Positions 33,890-43,734 of a stretch of DNA of 64,000 nt are shown one piece after another. The DNA comes from an uncultured Saprospiraceae bacterium (GTDB lineage Bacteria; Bacteroidota; Bacteroidia; Chitinophagales; Saprospiraceae). The stretch is taken from the NCBI GenBank assembly GCA_938045585.1, contig CALIAU010000011.1, forward strand, positions 186,001 through 250,000. Reading direction: 5' to 3'. Each line of letters begins with the position of its first letter. Position 1 is the stretch's first letter. The translations under genes and the position numbers were made by a program. The notes beneath the pieces were generated by a model that saw only the letters and a program-made list of their open reading frames with translations, had not been told where the DNA came from and did no database searches.

Positions 33890-35751
33890 TATACCAGTTT
33901 TATAATTTGATCATCTTCTTCTACTTCTTCCCCATGACTTACCAGGATGGCGTCGACAGTTCCTGCCTTATCAGCAGTTATAGCATTGATAACTTTCATA
34001 GACTCAATATACGCTATCGTATCACCTACATTTACAGTGTCTCCTTTCTTGATTGCTGTATCAGAATTATCTTTTGTTAAATAAAACTTCCCTTCTAATG
34101 GTGCTAAAATGTATACACCAGGACCAGAATCACTTGAACTACTAGCATTAGAATTGGCGGCACCACTTGAATCAGTGTCTTCACCAGGGTAGGAGACCTG
34201 AACCTTATATTTAGAGCCATTTACATCAATAGTCATTTCCTTTGGCAAATCAGTACTACTCGCTGAAGACGCTGTCACTGCCTTCATTCTTCTTTTCGCT
34301 ATATCATCTTGAAATGATTGTGCAGCCTTTCCACTTTTGAAATCTTCATATTGTTGCGGATGCATTGCATACTCTAATAATTCTTCATCATCTTGACCAT
34401 AATCCCATCCCTTTTCTTTCATCTTCTCTTTATACAAATCCAATTCATCTTCATATAAATCCTGAGGCTTACCAGTATAAAACTCACGCTTTTGCTGGCT
34501 AGCTAATTCCAAGATTTTATCGTCTAGTGGTCCCAAGAGTTTTCCCGACTTTCCCGTTATCATTCCCCAGGTATTTTCATCTATCATTGACCAGCGTTCA
34601 CGTCCTTTTATGAGCTGCATCACATTCATCAAGGATGCATTTTTAACATACTGGCTAAATGGTGTCACCAACGGAGGATAACCCAACCTAGGCCATACAT
34701 ACTTAACTTCTTCAAATAGCTTAATTAACAAATCATCTTGAGTAATGTTTGCTTTGTTGTTTTTAGTTAACCACTTATTGACACTTGATAAATTAGACTC
34801 TAAATCTGCCATCAAACTTCCCATCATACCTCCAGGTAGTCCCGGACCTATTAATAGAGAATTCATAAATCTATTCTTAGGATTAATATAAAGTCCTAAA
34901 AAGTCATCTATAAACTCCTGGCTTAATTGCCTAACCTGCATATAGGCATCCATGTTTATATCTTTCACAGTAAAACCTGCATCTTGTAACATGGCATGGA
35001 CAGTAAGTAAATCTGCATGACCGGTTCCCCAAGAAAGTGGTTCCATGCCTACGTCAATTATATCAGCTCCATTTCTAGCTGCCTCCAAAGAAGATGCGAC
35101 AGAAAACCCTGGAGTGGAATGTCCATGATATTGAATAATAATATCTGGATGTCTTTCTCTAATCCCTTTTACTAGTCTTCCAATGGAATCTGGCCGACCT
35201 ATACCAGCCATATCTTTTATACATATTTCTTCTGCACCCAGCTCCAAGTAAGAGTCTGCTAACTGTATATAATAATCTACTGTATGTAATTTAGAATAAG
35301 TGAGACTGAGAGCTGCTTGGGCAATCATGCCTCCTTCCTTCGCATATTTAAATGAAAGCTCTAGATTTTGAGGATTGTTCAAGCCATCAAATGATCTAGA
35401 TATATCTGTTCCTTGCAGCTTCTTCACTTTAAACATTAATCTTCTGACATCGGCAGGCACTGGGCTCATACGTATTCCATTCAATCCTCTCTCAAGCATC
35501 TGAGTTTGTATACCAGCATCGTTAAATGGCTGAGTCCATTTCCTTACCGCAATATTGGGATTTTGACCAAACAATAAATTCACCTGCTCAAATCCTCCTC
35601 CATTGGTTTCCACTCTATCAAAACACCCAATATCTATAATCGGTTGAGCTACGCGTATAAGTTGGTCTATCCGCGGAACATACTTTCCAGAAGACTGCCA
35701 CATGTCTCTATAGACAAGTGCAAGCTTTATTTCTTTTCTTCTACCTGACAT
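33889..35751 (-). CDS. oadA: Oxaloacetate decarboxylase-type alpha subunit with biotin carrier domain
   Basis: This 620-residue carboxyltransferase plus biotin carrier has an HMGL-like TIM barrel (about 5-300) with the ALSLTYSKLHTVDYY and YHGHSTPGFS segments typical of OadA/PycB, then the conserved carboxylase domain, then a Ser/Ala-rich linker, and a C-terminal biotinyl domain with ESMKV (biotin Lys586), a slight variant of the usual EAMKM. The barrel suggests oxaloacetate or pyruvate carboxyl groups as substrate rather than methylmalonyl-CoA. It is co-transcribed with the beta and gamma subunits. Confidence 0.92.
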   Translation of the reverse strand: MSGRRKEIKLALVYRDMWQSSGKYVPRIDQLIRVAQPIIDIGCFDRVETNGGGFEQVNLLFGQNPNIAVRKWTQPFNDAGIQTQMLERGLNGIRMSPVPADVRRLMFKVKKLQGTDISRSFDGLNNPQNLELSFKYAKEGGMIAQAALSLTYSKLHTVDYYIQLADSYLELGAEEICIKDMAGIGRPDSIGRLVKGIRERHPDIIIQYHGHSTPGFSVASSLEAARNGADIIDVGMEPLSWGTGHADLLTVHAMLQDAGFTVKDINMDAYMQVRQLSQEFIDDFLGLYINPKNRFMNSLLIGPGLPGGMMGSLMADLESNLSSVNKWLTKNNKANITQDDLLIKLFEEVKYVWPRLGYPPLVTPFSQYVKNASLMNVMQLIKGRERWSMIDENTWGMITGKSGKLLGPLDDKILELASQQKREFYTGKPQDLYEDELDLYKEKMKEKGWDYGQDDEELLEYAMHPQQYEDFKSGKAAQSFQDDIAKRRMKAVTASSASSTDLPKEMTIDVNGSKYKVQVSYPGEDTDSSGAANSNASSSSDSGPGVYILAPLEGKFYLTKDNSDTAIKKGDTVNVGDTIAYIESMKVINAITADKAGTVDAILVSHGEEVEEDDQIIKLV

Positions 35752-35766
35752 ACTTCAATTTCTTTG

Positions 35767-36024
35767 CTAATCGATTTTTTCAATTTTTTCAATTTTACCC
35801 TTGCCAGCCGTTATTTGATGTACTGCTTTCTCAAGAACTGTTTTAAGCGCACTTGGTATTTGTTCCGTTTTTTGTACTGGTGGATCAATGCTGGCAATGG
35901 GTTCAAAACGATTAATTAGGGATATAAGAAGTTTTGAACTTACTACAACAATTGTAAGTATAAAGAAAACGGTGGTCATCCCCACCATTAATAATCGAAT
36001 GGATGTTTCTAATTCTTGAGTCAT
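35767..36024 (-). CDS. oadG: Decarboxylase gamma subunit (OadG-like)
   Basis: This 85-residue protein has one TM (about 11-34) and a charged, Pro-containing tail (IDPPVQKTEQIPSALK), the layout of OadG, which stabilises the complex. The start is the ATG at 36024; a TTG seven codons earlier is less likely. The gene is first in the operon gamma, alpha, beta. Sequence conservation is low, so the call leans on position and size. It is divergent from aspartokinase. Confidence 0.82.
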   Translation of the reverse strand: MTQELETSIRLLMVGMTTVFFILTIVVVSSKLLISLINRFEPIASIDPPVQKTEQIPSALKTVLEKAVHQITAGKGKIEKIEKID

Positions 36025-36083
36025 TGATAAAATTTGACTACGCAAAATAGTAAATCTAGAGTTCTTTTAATGCCGAACAAAGT

Positions 36084-36091
36084 TATATTTG
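36084..36091 (+). promoter_or_regulatory. -7 box of the aspartokinase gene
   Basis: TATATTTG matches TAnnTTTG, giving a leader of roughly 10 bases before the GTG at 36108. Confidence 0.5.
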
Positions 36092-36107
36092 TGCCAATTG
36101 TAACGTC

Positions 36108-37391
36108 GTGGAAGTACATAAATTCGGAGGAGCATCGGTCAAAGATGCTAAAGCAATAAAAAATGTAGGGGCTATTATCAAAGATAGGCTTTCTAATCCA
36201 TCTCTTATTGTTGTTTCAGCAATGGGTAAAACAACGAATCTTTTAGAGAATTTAGTAAAAGCATATTTTGATAAAAATGACTATTCTTCTCTATTTGCAC
36301 AGGTAAAACAATTACACCTGTCTACTGCAGAAGCTTTGGAATTAAATAAAGATGTCTTAGATGATATGAACGAACTGTTCGTTTCTGTAGAATGGACTCT
36401 TGAAGAAAATCCCATAGATACTTTTGCATACTATTATGATCAAATCGTTTCCATAGGCGAATTATTATCCTCAAAAATTGTAACGGGCTACCTTCAAAAA
36501 ATTTCTGTAAATGCTGAATTTTTAGATGTCAGAGATGTGCTCATCACGGACGATACCTACATGGAAGCTAAAGTGAATTGGGAAAGGACAGAAGAAAATA
36601 TCCTGACTAAACTATTACCCAAAATTCAAGATAACAAGTTATTTATAACACAGGGTTTCATTGGCACTACTAACGAAAATAATACAACAACACTAGGTAG
36701 GGAAGGATCTGACTTTACAGGGGCTGTATTTGCATATTGTTGTAATGCAGAAAGTCTTACTATTTGGAAAAATGTACATGGCGTGATGACAGGAGACCCC
36801 AGCGTATTTGAAAATGTCAACTTGATGGAAAGGCTGTCATTTACAGAAGCAATAGAAATGACCTATTATGGGGCAAAAGTCATTCACCCTAAAACTATCA
36901 AACCGCTTCAAAATAAATCTATCCCACTTCAAGTAAAATCATTTATTGATCCAGACAGGCAAGGAACACGCATTTCTCAAGAACAAATTACTTCTTATCC
37001 GCCTATCATCGTCTTAGATCAAGACCAAGCCTTAATACATATCTCATCTAAAGATTTTTCATTTGTAGCTGAGTCTCACCTGACTGAAATCTTCGCAATC
37101 ATCGCTAAGCATCGTGTGAAAGTAAATCTAATGCGTAACACAGCGATTAGTTTTTCTGTCTGCGTAACGAAACAGCGTGATAAAATAAAGCATGTTATTG
37201 CAGATTTAGAAAAGCACTTCAAAGTTGTCCTTGAAAGTGATTTAGAGTTAATCACAATAAGACACTATACGGATGCAGTAATTCAAGAAATGAAAAAGAA
37301 TAAAATTGTATTGTTCGAAGAAAAACTAGAAAAAATGATTCAGCTCGTTGTCAAAGACGTACCGCTGATTAAACGTAAAGAAGTCGTATAA
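36108..37391 (+). CDS. Aspartate kinase, monofunctional
   Basis: Phosphorylates aspartate, the first step to lysine, threonine and methionine. The 427-residue protein begins (GTG start) with the amino-acid kinase motif KFGGASVKDA, has FITQGFIG and LGREGSDFTGA near 185-200 (ATP/aspartate binding), then two C-terminal ACT-like segments (FSFVAESHLTEIFAIIAKHRVKVNLM and a second), usual for feedback control. No homoserine dehydrogenase domain is attached. It stands alone, with its stop one base from the convergent TerB-like gene. Confidence 0.92.
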   Translation: MEVHKFGGASVKDAKAIKNVGAIIKDRLSNPSLIVVSAMGKTTNLLENLVKAYFDKNDYSSLFAQVKQLHLSTAEALELNKDVLDDMNELFVSVEWTLEENPIDTFAYYYDQIVSIGELLSSKIVTGYLQKISVNAEFLDVRDVLITDDTYMEAKVNWERTEENILTKLLPKIQDNKLFITQGFIGTTNENNTTTLGREGSDFTGAVFAYCCNAESLTIWKNVHGVMTGDPSVFENVNLMERLSFTEAIEMTYYGAKVIHPKTIKPLQNKSIPLQVKSFIDPDRQGTRISQEQITSYPPIIVLDQDQALIHISSKDFSFVAESHLTEIFAIIAKHRVKVNLMRNTAISFSVCVTKQRDKIKHVIADLEKHFKVVLESDLELITIRHYTDAVIQEMKKNKIVLFEEKLEKMIQLVVKDVPLIKRKEVV

Positions 37392-37392
37392 A

Positions 37393-37725
37393 CTACATCA
37401 AACGCTCTAAAAAACTCATCTGCGTCTTTTCTAATTTTGAATACGTCCCATCGGCATTAAAAAGTCTAGATATTTCATTTAATATTTCACTCTTCCGATC
37501 AATGGTCGGAAAATACACACCCTTGTATTTTAATATAGACTCTAGTCGTTCATATTCACCTAAGCCATCGTAAATGTCGTTCATTTTTTCATACGTCTCT
37601 TTCCCATACTTTTGAATAATCATTGCGCGTTCATCCTCTGTGAATTCCATATCCGCATACGAGGCGTGAATAAGCAAGAAGCATAGTAACTCCTCATAAT
37701 TCCATTCTAATTCTTCGTTCATCAT
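37393..37725 (-). CDS. TerB-like helical protein
   Basis: This 110-residue acidic all-helical protein has the start ELLCFLLIHASYADMEFTEDERAMI, which matches the first helices of TerB-like (tellurite-resistance B) domains: a hydrophobic helix followed by an ADMEF...DE metal-binding-like segment. No other domain is seen. Such stand-alone proteins are common in Bacteroidota and have no established tellurite role. It runs in the same direction as the threonine-to-glycine genes and follows kbl after 15 bases, so it may share their transcript. Confidence 0.68.
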   Translation of the reverse strand: MMNEELEWNYEELLCFLLIHASYADMEFTEDERAMIIQKYGKETYEKMNDIYDGLGEYERLESILKYKGVYFPTIDRKSEILNEISRLFNADGTYSKLEKTQMSFLERLM

Positions 37726-37740
37726 TGTATAATTTAACTA

Positions 37741-38937
37741 TTAAGCTACAACATCTAATTGCTTACCAACTTTTATAAAGGCAGCTACTGCCTTTTTAAT
37801 ATCTTCTCTGCTGTGTCCCGCAGATAGCTGCACACGTATGCGAGCTTGCTCTTTAGGGACAACAGGGTAGAAGAAGCCTATAACATAGATACCCTCTTTT
37901 AACAAGGCCTTAGAAAACTCTTGCGCAAGTTTCGCATCGTATAACATGATAGGAACAATAGGGTGTGTACCTGCCACAATATCAAAACCCGCCGCTTCCA
38001 TTTCTTTTCTAAAGATGCTCGTATTTTCTTCTAATGTATCCCTGAGCTCTGTTGAAGATTGTAATGTATCTAAGACATGCAAAGATGCACCTACGATAGA
38101 AGGCGCAAGTGTATTAGAAAATAAATAGGGTCTACTCTTTTGCCGTAGTATTTCCACTACCTCTTTACTGGCAGCTGTAAATCCACCAGAAGCACCACCC
38201 AGCGCTTTACCAAAGGTACCAGTAATAATATCGACCTCACCATACACACCACAATGTTCGGCTGATCCCCGGCCAGTCTTGCCGACAAAACCCGTTGCAT
38301 GGCAATCGTCTACCATAACCAAAGCTCCATATTGCTTTGCTAATGCACAGATCTTATCTACCTGTGCTATTATACCGTCCATTGAAAACACACCATCCGT
38401 CGCTATTAAAATTCGGCGTGCACCATTCTCTTGCGCTTCTTTCAACTTAAGCTCCAGGTCTGCCATATCATTGTTGAGGTATCTATACCGTTTCGCCTTG
38501 CAAAGACGTATACCATCAATAATAGATGCATGATTTAATTGATCTGATATGATTGCATCTTCAGCTCCTAATAAGGGTTCAAATAAACCACCATTGGCAT
38601 CAAATGCAGCTGCATAAAGAATAGCATCCTCCGTTCCTACATAACTAGAAATTTGCTTTTCTAATTCCTTATGGATGTCCTGCGTACCACAAATAAAACG
38701 CACAGAGGACATGCCAAAGCCATGCGAATCAATAGTAGATTTAGCAGCTTGTAATACCTGTGGATCTGCAGATAAGCCTAGGTAATTATTTGCACAAAAA
38801 TTCAAAACCTCTTGCCCTTTACTTGTCTGAATGGATGATTTTTGATGGGAGGTGATTATTCGTTCCTCTTTGAATAAACCAGAGTCTTTAATAGTTTGAA
38901 TCTCCTCTTGTAAATCCTGTAATATTCTTGCGTTCAT
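37741..38937 (-). CDS. kbl: Glycine C-acetyltransferase (2-amino-3-ketobutyrate CoA ligase)
   Basis: This PLP-dependent enzyme cleaves 2-amino-3-oxobutyrate with CoA to glycine and acetyl-CoA. The 398-residue alpha-oxoamine synthase has FCANNYLGL near 47, the His-containing [11 protein letters not shown], the PLP aspartate [11 protein letters not shown] near 208, and the PLP lysine in [10 protein letters not shown] near 244. The neighbouring threonine dehydrogenase supports Kbl over serine palmitoyltransferase or KAPA synthase. The start codon overlaps the stop of the dehydrogenase by one base (TAATG). Confidence 0.95.
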   Translation of the reverse strand: MNARILQDLQEEIQTIKDSGLFKEERIITSHQKSSIQTSKGQEVLNFCANNYLGLSADPQVLQAAKSTIDSHGFGMSSVRFICGTQDIHKELEKQISSYVGTEDAILYAAAFDANGGLFEPLLGAEDAIISDQLNHASIIDGIRLCKAKRYRYLNNDMADLELKLKEAQENGARRILIATDGVFSMDGIIAQVDKICALAKQYGALVMVDDCHATGFVGKTGRGSAEHCGVYGEVDIITGTFGKALGGASGGFTAASKEVVEILRQKSRPYLFSNTLAPSIVGASLHVLDTLQSSTELRDTLEENTSIFRKEMEAAGFDIVAGTHPIVPIMLYDAKLAQEFSKALLKEGIYVIGFFYPVVPKEQARIRVQLSAGHSREDIKKAVAAFIKVGKQLDVVA

Positions 38938-39869
38938 TATTTCTTGCTTAAGTTGTTTATCATATCTGCTGTCATCTTTTCAAGATCAAAAGCATGTTTC
39001 CAATTCCAATCTTTTCTAGCACTACTATCATCAATGCTTTCTGACCAAGACTCCGCGATCTCTTGCCTAAAATCAGGAGCATACACTATCTTAAAGTCAG
39101 GGTAGTGCTTAACTATGGCATTATATATTTCCTCTGGAGTAAAACTCATCGCAGCAAGATTGTAACCAATCCGTATCTTGATGTTCTCCTCTGGAGCTTC
39201 CATAAGCTCTATAGTCGCCCTTACAGCATCATCCATATACATCATAGGTAATCGCGTATCCTTGTCTAAAAAACATCTGTATTCTTCTCCTGCAATTGCA
39301 GAATGATATATCTCTACTGCATAGTCTGTAGTTCCACCACTAGGAATAGATTGATGACCTATTATCCCAGGGTACCGTACCGATCGCACATCTACACCGT
39401 ATCGTTTATTGTAATAATTACACCAGTTCTCACCCGTAGCCTTACTCATCCCATAGACCGTTGTAGGTTGTAAAGGAACATCCTGCGCTGTTTGTATTCT
39501 TGGAGTGGTTTTACCAAATACAGCAATGGTACTAGGAAAGAATATTTTTTTTATCAATCCCTCCTTCGCTAAATCTAAAATGGACAATAAACCATTCAAA
39601 TTAACATCCCATGTTTTTAAGGGGTTCCATTCACCACTCGCAGAAAGTATAGCAGCTAGATGATATATCTGCGTAATCTTAAGATCCTTAACCTGCTCTT
39701 GTAATCGTTGCTTGTTCAAGATATCAAGAAAACAAAAAGGGCCATCATTATTTGCAGGCTCTGTGATGTCAGAGGCAATAACATGTTCAACGCCGTATAT
39801 TTTCCTAAGCTCTGTAGTAAGAACAGTCCCTATTTGTCCATTTGCACCAGTTAGTAAGATTTTTTCCAT
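38937..39869 (-). CDS. L-threonine 3-dehydrogenase, short-chain (epimerase-like) type
   Basis: It oxidises L-threonine to 2-amino-3-oxobutyrate with NAD; the next gene, kbl, completes the route to glycine and acetyl-CoA. The 310-residue SDR-type enzyme has the Rossmann motif [10 protein letters not shown] near 8, the Tyr-x3-Lys pair in YGMSKATGE near 139, and the family segment [20 protein letters not shown] near 165 that is diagnostic for NAD-dependent threonine dehydrogenases of the epimerase type. It is translationally coupled to kbl (TAATG). Confidence 0.93.
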   Translation of the reverse strand: MEKILLTGANGQIGTVLTTELRKIYGVEHVIASDITEPANNDGPFCFLDILNKQRLQEQVKDLKITQIYHLAAILSASGEWNPLKTWDVNLNGLLSILDLAKEGLIKKIFFPSTIAVFGKTTPRIQTAQDVPLQPTTVYGMSKATGENWCNYYNKRYGVDVRSVRYPGIIGHQSIPSGGTTDYAVEIYHSAIAGEEYRCFLDKDTRLPMMYMDDAVRATIELMEAPEENIKIRIGYNLAAMSFTPEEIYNAIVKHYPDFKIVYAPDFRQEIAESWSESIDDSSARKDWNWKHAFDLEKMTADMINNLSKK

Positions 39870-39950
39870 AGGCCTTGTGGCTAATTTAATTAGGCATTCA
39901 AATATAGTTTTTTTCTGTATTGAAGCTCGAAAATTCTATAATGCACTGAG

Positions 39951-40427
39951 TTAAAAGCTTGAGTATAATGCAATGGTTTCTAGAGACTTATAGTCTTTCT
40001 TGTCAAAATCGAGCTCAAAAAAATAATTCTCACGACAATTACTGACAAACAAATAAGGAATTTGCAAGGCGAGATTATAATTCGCAACCTGTTCAAACGT
40101 TTGATTTGTCAATGGAATACTTGGAGCCTTACATTCCACTAAAATGATAGGCGTATGCGCATCTTTGTATAGGACGATGTCATACCTGCGCTGTTGACCA
40201 TATAGTGAAAATGACTTTTCTACCGAAATTAAATTTTCTGGCCATAGCACAACTCGGAGAAAGTATTGTATAACAAGCTGGCGTGTGACTTCTTCCGGTG
40301 CTAAAATAAAATGTCGTTTACGGATAGGATCAAAGATTGTTTTCTTCCCCTCTCTTTCTCCATACCTTAAATGCTCTAGATAGTTGTCAAGAGAGATATT
40401 ATTTAACTTCTTAAGTTTCACCTCCAC
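39951..40427 (-). CDS. HsdR-N-like (HSDR_N_2) nuclease-domain protein
   Basis: This 158-residue stand-alone version of the N-terminal domain of type I restriction HsdR subunits belongs to the PD-(D/E)xK nuclease fold. The acidic/Lys motif is visible: RRYDIVLYKD near 104 and ILVECKAP near 120 (E-x-K). No helicase domain is attached. Start codon is GTG with a GGAGG nearby, and it lies 22 bases after the 789-residue gene, so they are one operon. Genes of this family are common near DNA-replication genes in Bacteroidota; restriction activity is not implied. Confidence 0.8.
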   Translation of the reverse strand: MEVKLKKLNNISLDNYLEHLRYGEREGKKTIFDPIRKRHFILAPEEVTRQLVIQYFLRVVLWPENLISVEKSFSLYGQQRRYDIVLYKDAHTPIILVECKAPSIPLTNQTFEQVANYNLALQIPYLFVSNCRENYFFELDFDKKDYKSLETIALYSSF

Positions 40428-40449
40428 AAGATGAAAAAAAACTTTCTAA

Positions 40450-42819
40450 TTATTTTGCTGCGACTCCTTCTTGTGATGAAAATTGCTTTGAGCGACCCTC
40501 CTTTTTAAGAAGTAATAACTTAATCTCCTCTAAAACATTAAGAATAACACCTGTCCCATTTTGAATTAACTCATCTGTCCAACTGTCATAACAATGCACA
40601 CCCGCACTTTGTAAACATTCAACCATATGTTTTTGCCAAGAATAAAATTCTCTTTTTTCAGAATTTAAAAGACCATCGGAGTAGAGTAGCACATTAATAT
40701 TTCGGGGATCTAATAAGGCTTCCACGATTCTATTTTCTTTATCATCTACTACAATCTCTTTAATACCATACTGTCTAAACTGATCAATAAATAATTCATT
40801 TTTAAATCCTGACCAAAACGAAATAACACTCAGGTTTTTTGCTTGGAATAAACGGAGCTTACCATTAAATGCAGTAATGTTTTCTGCAATCTTTTTGCAA
40901 AAATTCAAGCGTTTAATATTCGTACACTCTCTATAATTTTCTAAAGCAAATGGTAAAGGGAGCATGAGTTTACAAGACTTAGTCTGCTGTGGATCTAGAT
41001 TACCCACGATATCTTGCCGATCTGCAATAGCATCTATAGAAGAAGAATCATATAAATGCAAATGCTTACTTATGTTACGCAAGTGATACAGGTTAAGATA
41101 TTTTAATCGGAGGGTGTCATCACATAAAATAGTGTCAAAAACTCTTTCCTTAATAAATCCTAATTCCTTAGCTAAGGAATCTCGAATAATTATAAGTGGG
41201 AAAAACTTAGATAGGAAGCGACTTTGTGACACAAGTATGTCTTTCCAAGAAATATGTTCAGCTGAACCTTTTTTAAATAAGTCTGCATATAGGTCTTTAT
41301 TAGCATGCAATAATTCTTGCTTCGCCTTAGTACGCTGATCGGATGCACGACTTTTTAAAAAATCAATTTTACTGTTAAGCACTAGCATGTTTAGGCGCGT
41401 AACAAAACTAAGAACATCCCCATTGAATGACTTTTGAAAACTTTCGTCACGAGATAATATTTTTAAAATATACCACGCTTCAAAAATCACTATCCATTGT
41501 TCAACTGGATAGTGCTCCAGTTCTCCCAGCAGCTGTTCCAAGGTTTCACCCTGTTGTTTTTTATACAACTTCCATTCAGCAAAACCTCTATTATCAATTA
41601 GATAATGATTAATGGTCTCTAACTCTTGGTGCATATTTTCAAGAGATTGGAACTGGAGTTGCAGGGTGAACGCATTATTGTCATAAGCGCTCTTTAATAT
41701 TTGTTTATTCTGAATCTTTTTTACAACATGCGAAATCTTTTTCTGCAAGTTTCCAAAATAACTATCCTGTAAATTATGCTTGTTTAAGCGCGATAAGTAA
41801 CGATCTATCTTTGTACCTTCTATGTGTTTTAGATTGCGCAGGGCTTCTATTAAGGATTCTATCTCGATAATTAAGTCAGCCGGATTGTCTAAAGGATGTG
41901 TGTGAACAGAATCCATCAGAAACTCATCCGTTTTTAGTAATTCTATAATAGAGTTATATCGATTGACTAAGTCTAATATTAAAACCTCATCTTTTTGGGT
42001 ATCTAATAAATACGTCTCTTTTAATAGAGAAAGTTCTTGAATGCAATTGGACACCTTGTTGAATGCTGAAGAAAATAAGTCATCCCTCTTTTTCCCCAGA
42101 TACTGTCGCATTTGTTTTAGTACAATGGATAACTCTTTTTGGAAAGAGAGTAGATCTACTACTAGACCATCTATGTCCTTACTGCTACCTAAGGTCGAGA
42201 TCAAGTTTACCGGAAAGCTTAATGTTAATGACTCTTTCCTATATCCTGGCTGAAATAGTTTAATCGCCTCTTCGATAATACCGCGTAACTGCCAAAACTC
42301 GTCCTTACTCAATTCTAATGCACTAGAATCTACTTTTAGATTCGACTCAATACCGCCTGTCTCATCCTGTGCTCTTTTATAGGATTCTATTAAATGTAAG
42401 CGCGTTAAATTCCCAAACAGCTTACTGTGTAACTTATCAAAATTTTCGAAAGCAATTTCGTTTTCTTTGCTAAGCCACTCCTCAAGACTAGATATCTGTT
42501 CAGCAGTAATCTTACTCGAAGAGTCATCTACTGCAGTATCTAATAATTCTAAGTCTGCTGGAAAAAGATTATGCGTTCCTTCAATAAACAAGGCTAAATG
42601 ATTTAAACCCTGTGCAGCTAGAAAATCAAGCTGAGTTTGTGGATTTGTACCATCAGGAATAATAAAGAGACAGGATTTTTGATGGTATAGCTTATCAAAA
42701 AGCGTGTAATTAATGGCAAGATTCTTCTTATCTCCATCCTTATAGCTAACGACAATAGACGAATCTTTTTGTCTAGCGTGTTGCCGAGCAAGCTCAGCAT
42801 CAAATTTATAATGCAACAT
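40450..42819 (-). CDS. Large helical protein resembling a catalytically dead SF1 helicase with Vsr-like tail
   Basis: This 789-residue protein aligns by eye with DUF4011/DNA2-like SF1 helicases. Residues 21-36 (SIVVSYKDGDKKNLAI) sit where the Walker A GPPGTGKSQTI is expected, with the lysine environment lost; KSCLFIIPDG...GLNHLALFIEG (48-80) matches the following motif Ia region. A long helical insertion follows; FFPLIIIRDSLAKEL and FDTILCDDTLR (561-571) match the motif II DEAS region with DEAS replaced, and HLYDSSS (588-594) the GDPKQLPP motif. Residues 671-770 match the Vsr/MTES_1575 endonuclease fold without its catalytic acids. ATP hydrolysis is unlikely. Fold assignment is by eye only. 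Confidence 0.5.
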   Translation of the reverse strand: MLHYKFDAELARQHARQKDSSIVVSYKDGDKKNLAINYTLFDKLYHQKSCLFIIPDGTNPQTQLDFLAAQGLNHLALFIEGTHNLFPADLELLDTAVDDSSSKITAEQISSLEEWLSKENEIAFENFDKLHSKLFGNLTRLHLIESYKRAQDETGGIESNLKVDSSALELSKDEFWQLRGIIEEAIKLFQPGYRKESLTLSFPVNLISTLGSSKDIDGLVVDLLSFQKELSIVLKQMRQYLGKKRDDLFSSAFNKVSNCIQELSLLKETYLLDTQKDEVLILDLVNRYNSIIELLKTDEFLMDSVHTHPLDNPADLIIEIESLIEALRNLKHIEGTKIDRYLSRLNKHNLQDSYFGNLQKKISHVVKKIQNKQILKSAYDNNAFTLQLQFQSLENMHQELETINHYLIDNRGFAEWKLYKKQQGETLEQLLGELEHYPVEQWIVIFEAWYILKILSRDESFQKSFNGDVLSFVTRLNMLVLNSKIDFLKSRASDQRTKAKQELLHANKDLYADLFKKGSAEHISWKDILVSQSRFLSKFFPLIIIRDSLAKELGFIKERVFDTILCDDTLRLKYLNLYHLRNISKHLHLYDSSSIDAIADRQDIVGNLDPQQTKSCKLMLPLPFALENYRECTNIKRLNFCKKIAENITAFNGKLRLFQAKNLSVISFWSGFKNELFIDQFRQYGIKEIVVDDKENRIVEALLDPRNINVLLYSDGLLNSEKREFYSWQKHMVECLQSAGVHCYDSWTDELIQNGTGVILNVLEEIKLLLLKKEGRSKQFSSQEGVAAK

Positions 42820-43142
42820 GTAGTTTTCTTTCTTATCTCAAATATATAAAAAATTATAATATGTAATCATATTTATAACAATTCATTATAAATATCAATA
42901 AAAACTAATATAAAGTCATACTTTCTAAGTTTGTAGTTTAATGCCTGAGAATGAGAGTCTTATGAATGGTTCACATCTTTGGTTCATTATAAAGCTTATA
43001 ATTCTCTGCAGAGAAAACTTAGATTTTTGAACAGATTGAATGCTCTGATTGAAATCGCATAGGAATACTACCATCTCCACTCCTGCTGCAATTTGTAATT
43101 TTACAGCGAAACTTATATTTTCGTTACTTAAAATCAAATAAG
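42820..43142. other. Intergenic region with promoter of the helicase-like gene
   Basis: These 323 AT-rich bases hold TATATTTG on the minus strand (42846-42839), a perfect -7 box about 20 bases before the ATG of the 789-residue gene. For the plus-strand lipoprotein gene only a TATATTTTCG-like box near 43110 is seen. No RNA gene or ORF stands out. Confidence 0.5.
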
Positions 43143-43718
43143 ATGAAATACATATTTGGACTACTATTGGGAATGAGTTTTTTTGCTTGTAATTCGGGCG
43201 GAGGTGCCTCTGGCGCAAGTGTGGACCTTTCAGCGTACACTACAGAAAACAAGGGGGGAGTAGAAAGAGCATATAAATTGGATAGTAGCGGAAATCTGAT
43301 GGAAGATGGCTTTGTTTCCAATGGTAGCAAGAACGGTATTTGGACTGTTTACGATCCTAAAACGCGTAGAATTAAAAGCACTACGAGCTATAGTAATGGT
43401 GCCATGAACGGACCACATCTGGAATTTTCTAATAGAGGACAGGTAGAAACACGCATTCATTACTTGAATAATGAGTATCATGGAATGTATGCTACTTTCA
43501 AAAATGGTAGAACAATTAAAGAGATGTCCTATAAGAATGGAGTAATAGATGGAGAGGTAAGAGAATTTACATCAAGAGGTAAGCTCCAGAAAATGACTGA
43601 ATTTAAAGACGGTAAAATTCACGGTGATATGATTTTCTATGATGAGGAAGAAAATGTAGTTATGCAATACAAGTATGAGAAGGGCGACAAGGTGAGTGGC
43701 GGTATTGTAGAGAAGTAA
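43143..43718 (+). CDS. MORN-like repeat lipoprotein (YwqK family)
   Basis: This 191-residue lipoprotein has a signal peptide and lipobox (SFFAC, Cys at 16) and a Gly/Ser-rich spacer. It carries about six repeats of the variant MORN type, each with a pattern like DGFVSNGSKNGIWTVYD and KDGKIHGDMIFYDEE. The family is often labelled a YwqK toxin-antitoxin antitoxin, but no toxin gene is near, and surface display makes an antitoxin role unlikely. It is monocistronic and is followed by the structured element at 43735. Confidence 0.82.
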   Translation: MKYIFGLLLGMSFFACNSGGGASGASVDLSAYTTENKGGVERAYKLDSSGNLMEDGFVSNGSKNGIWTVYDPKTRRIKSTTSYSNGAMNGPHLEFSNRGQVETRIHYLNNEYHGMYATFKNGRTIKEMSYKNGVIDGEVREFTSRGKLQKMTEFKDGKIHGDMIFYDEEENVVMQYKYEKGDKVSGGIVEK

Positions 43719-43734
43719 GTCAATCATTTTGCTT

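Noticed and set aside
42925-43330. Minus-strand ORFs at the start of the MORN lipoprotein gene
   Set aside because: Antisense to the real gene; no motif or start signal.
43143-43718. MORN/YwqK gene as a toxin-antitoxin antitoxin
   Set aside because: It has a lipobox and signal peptide, so it is exported, and no toxin gene is adjacent; the label seems carried over from annotation.
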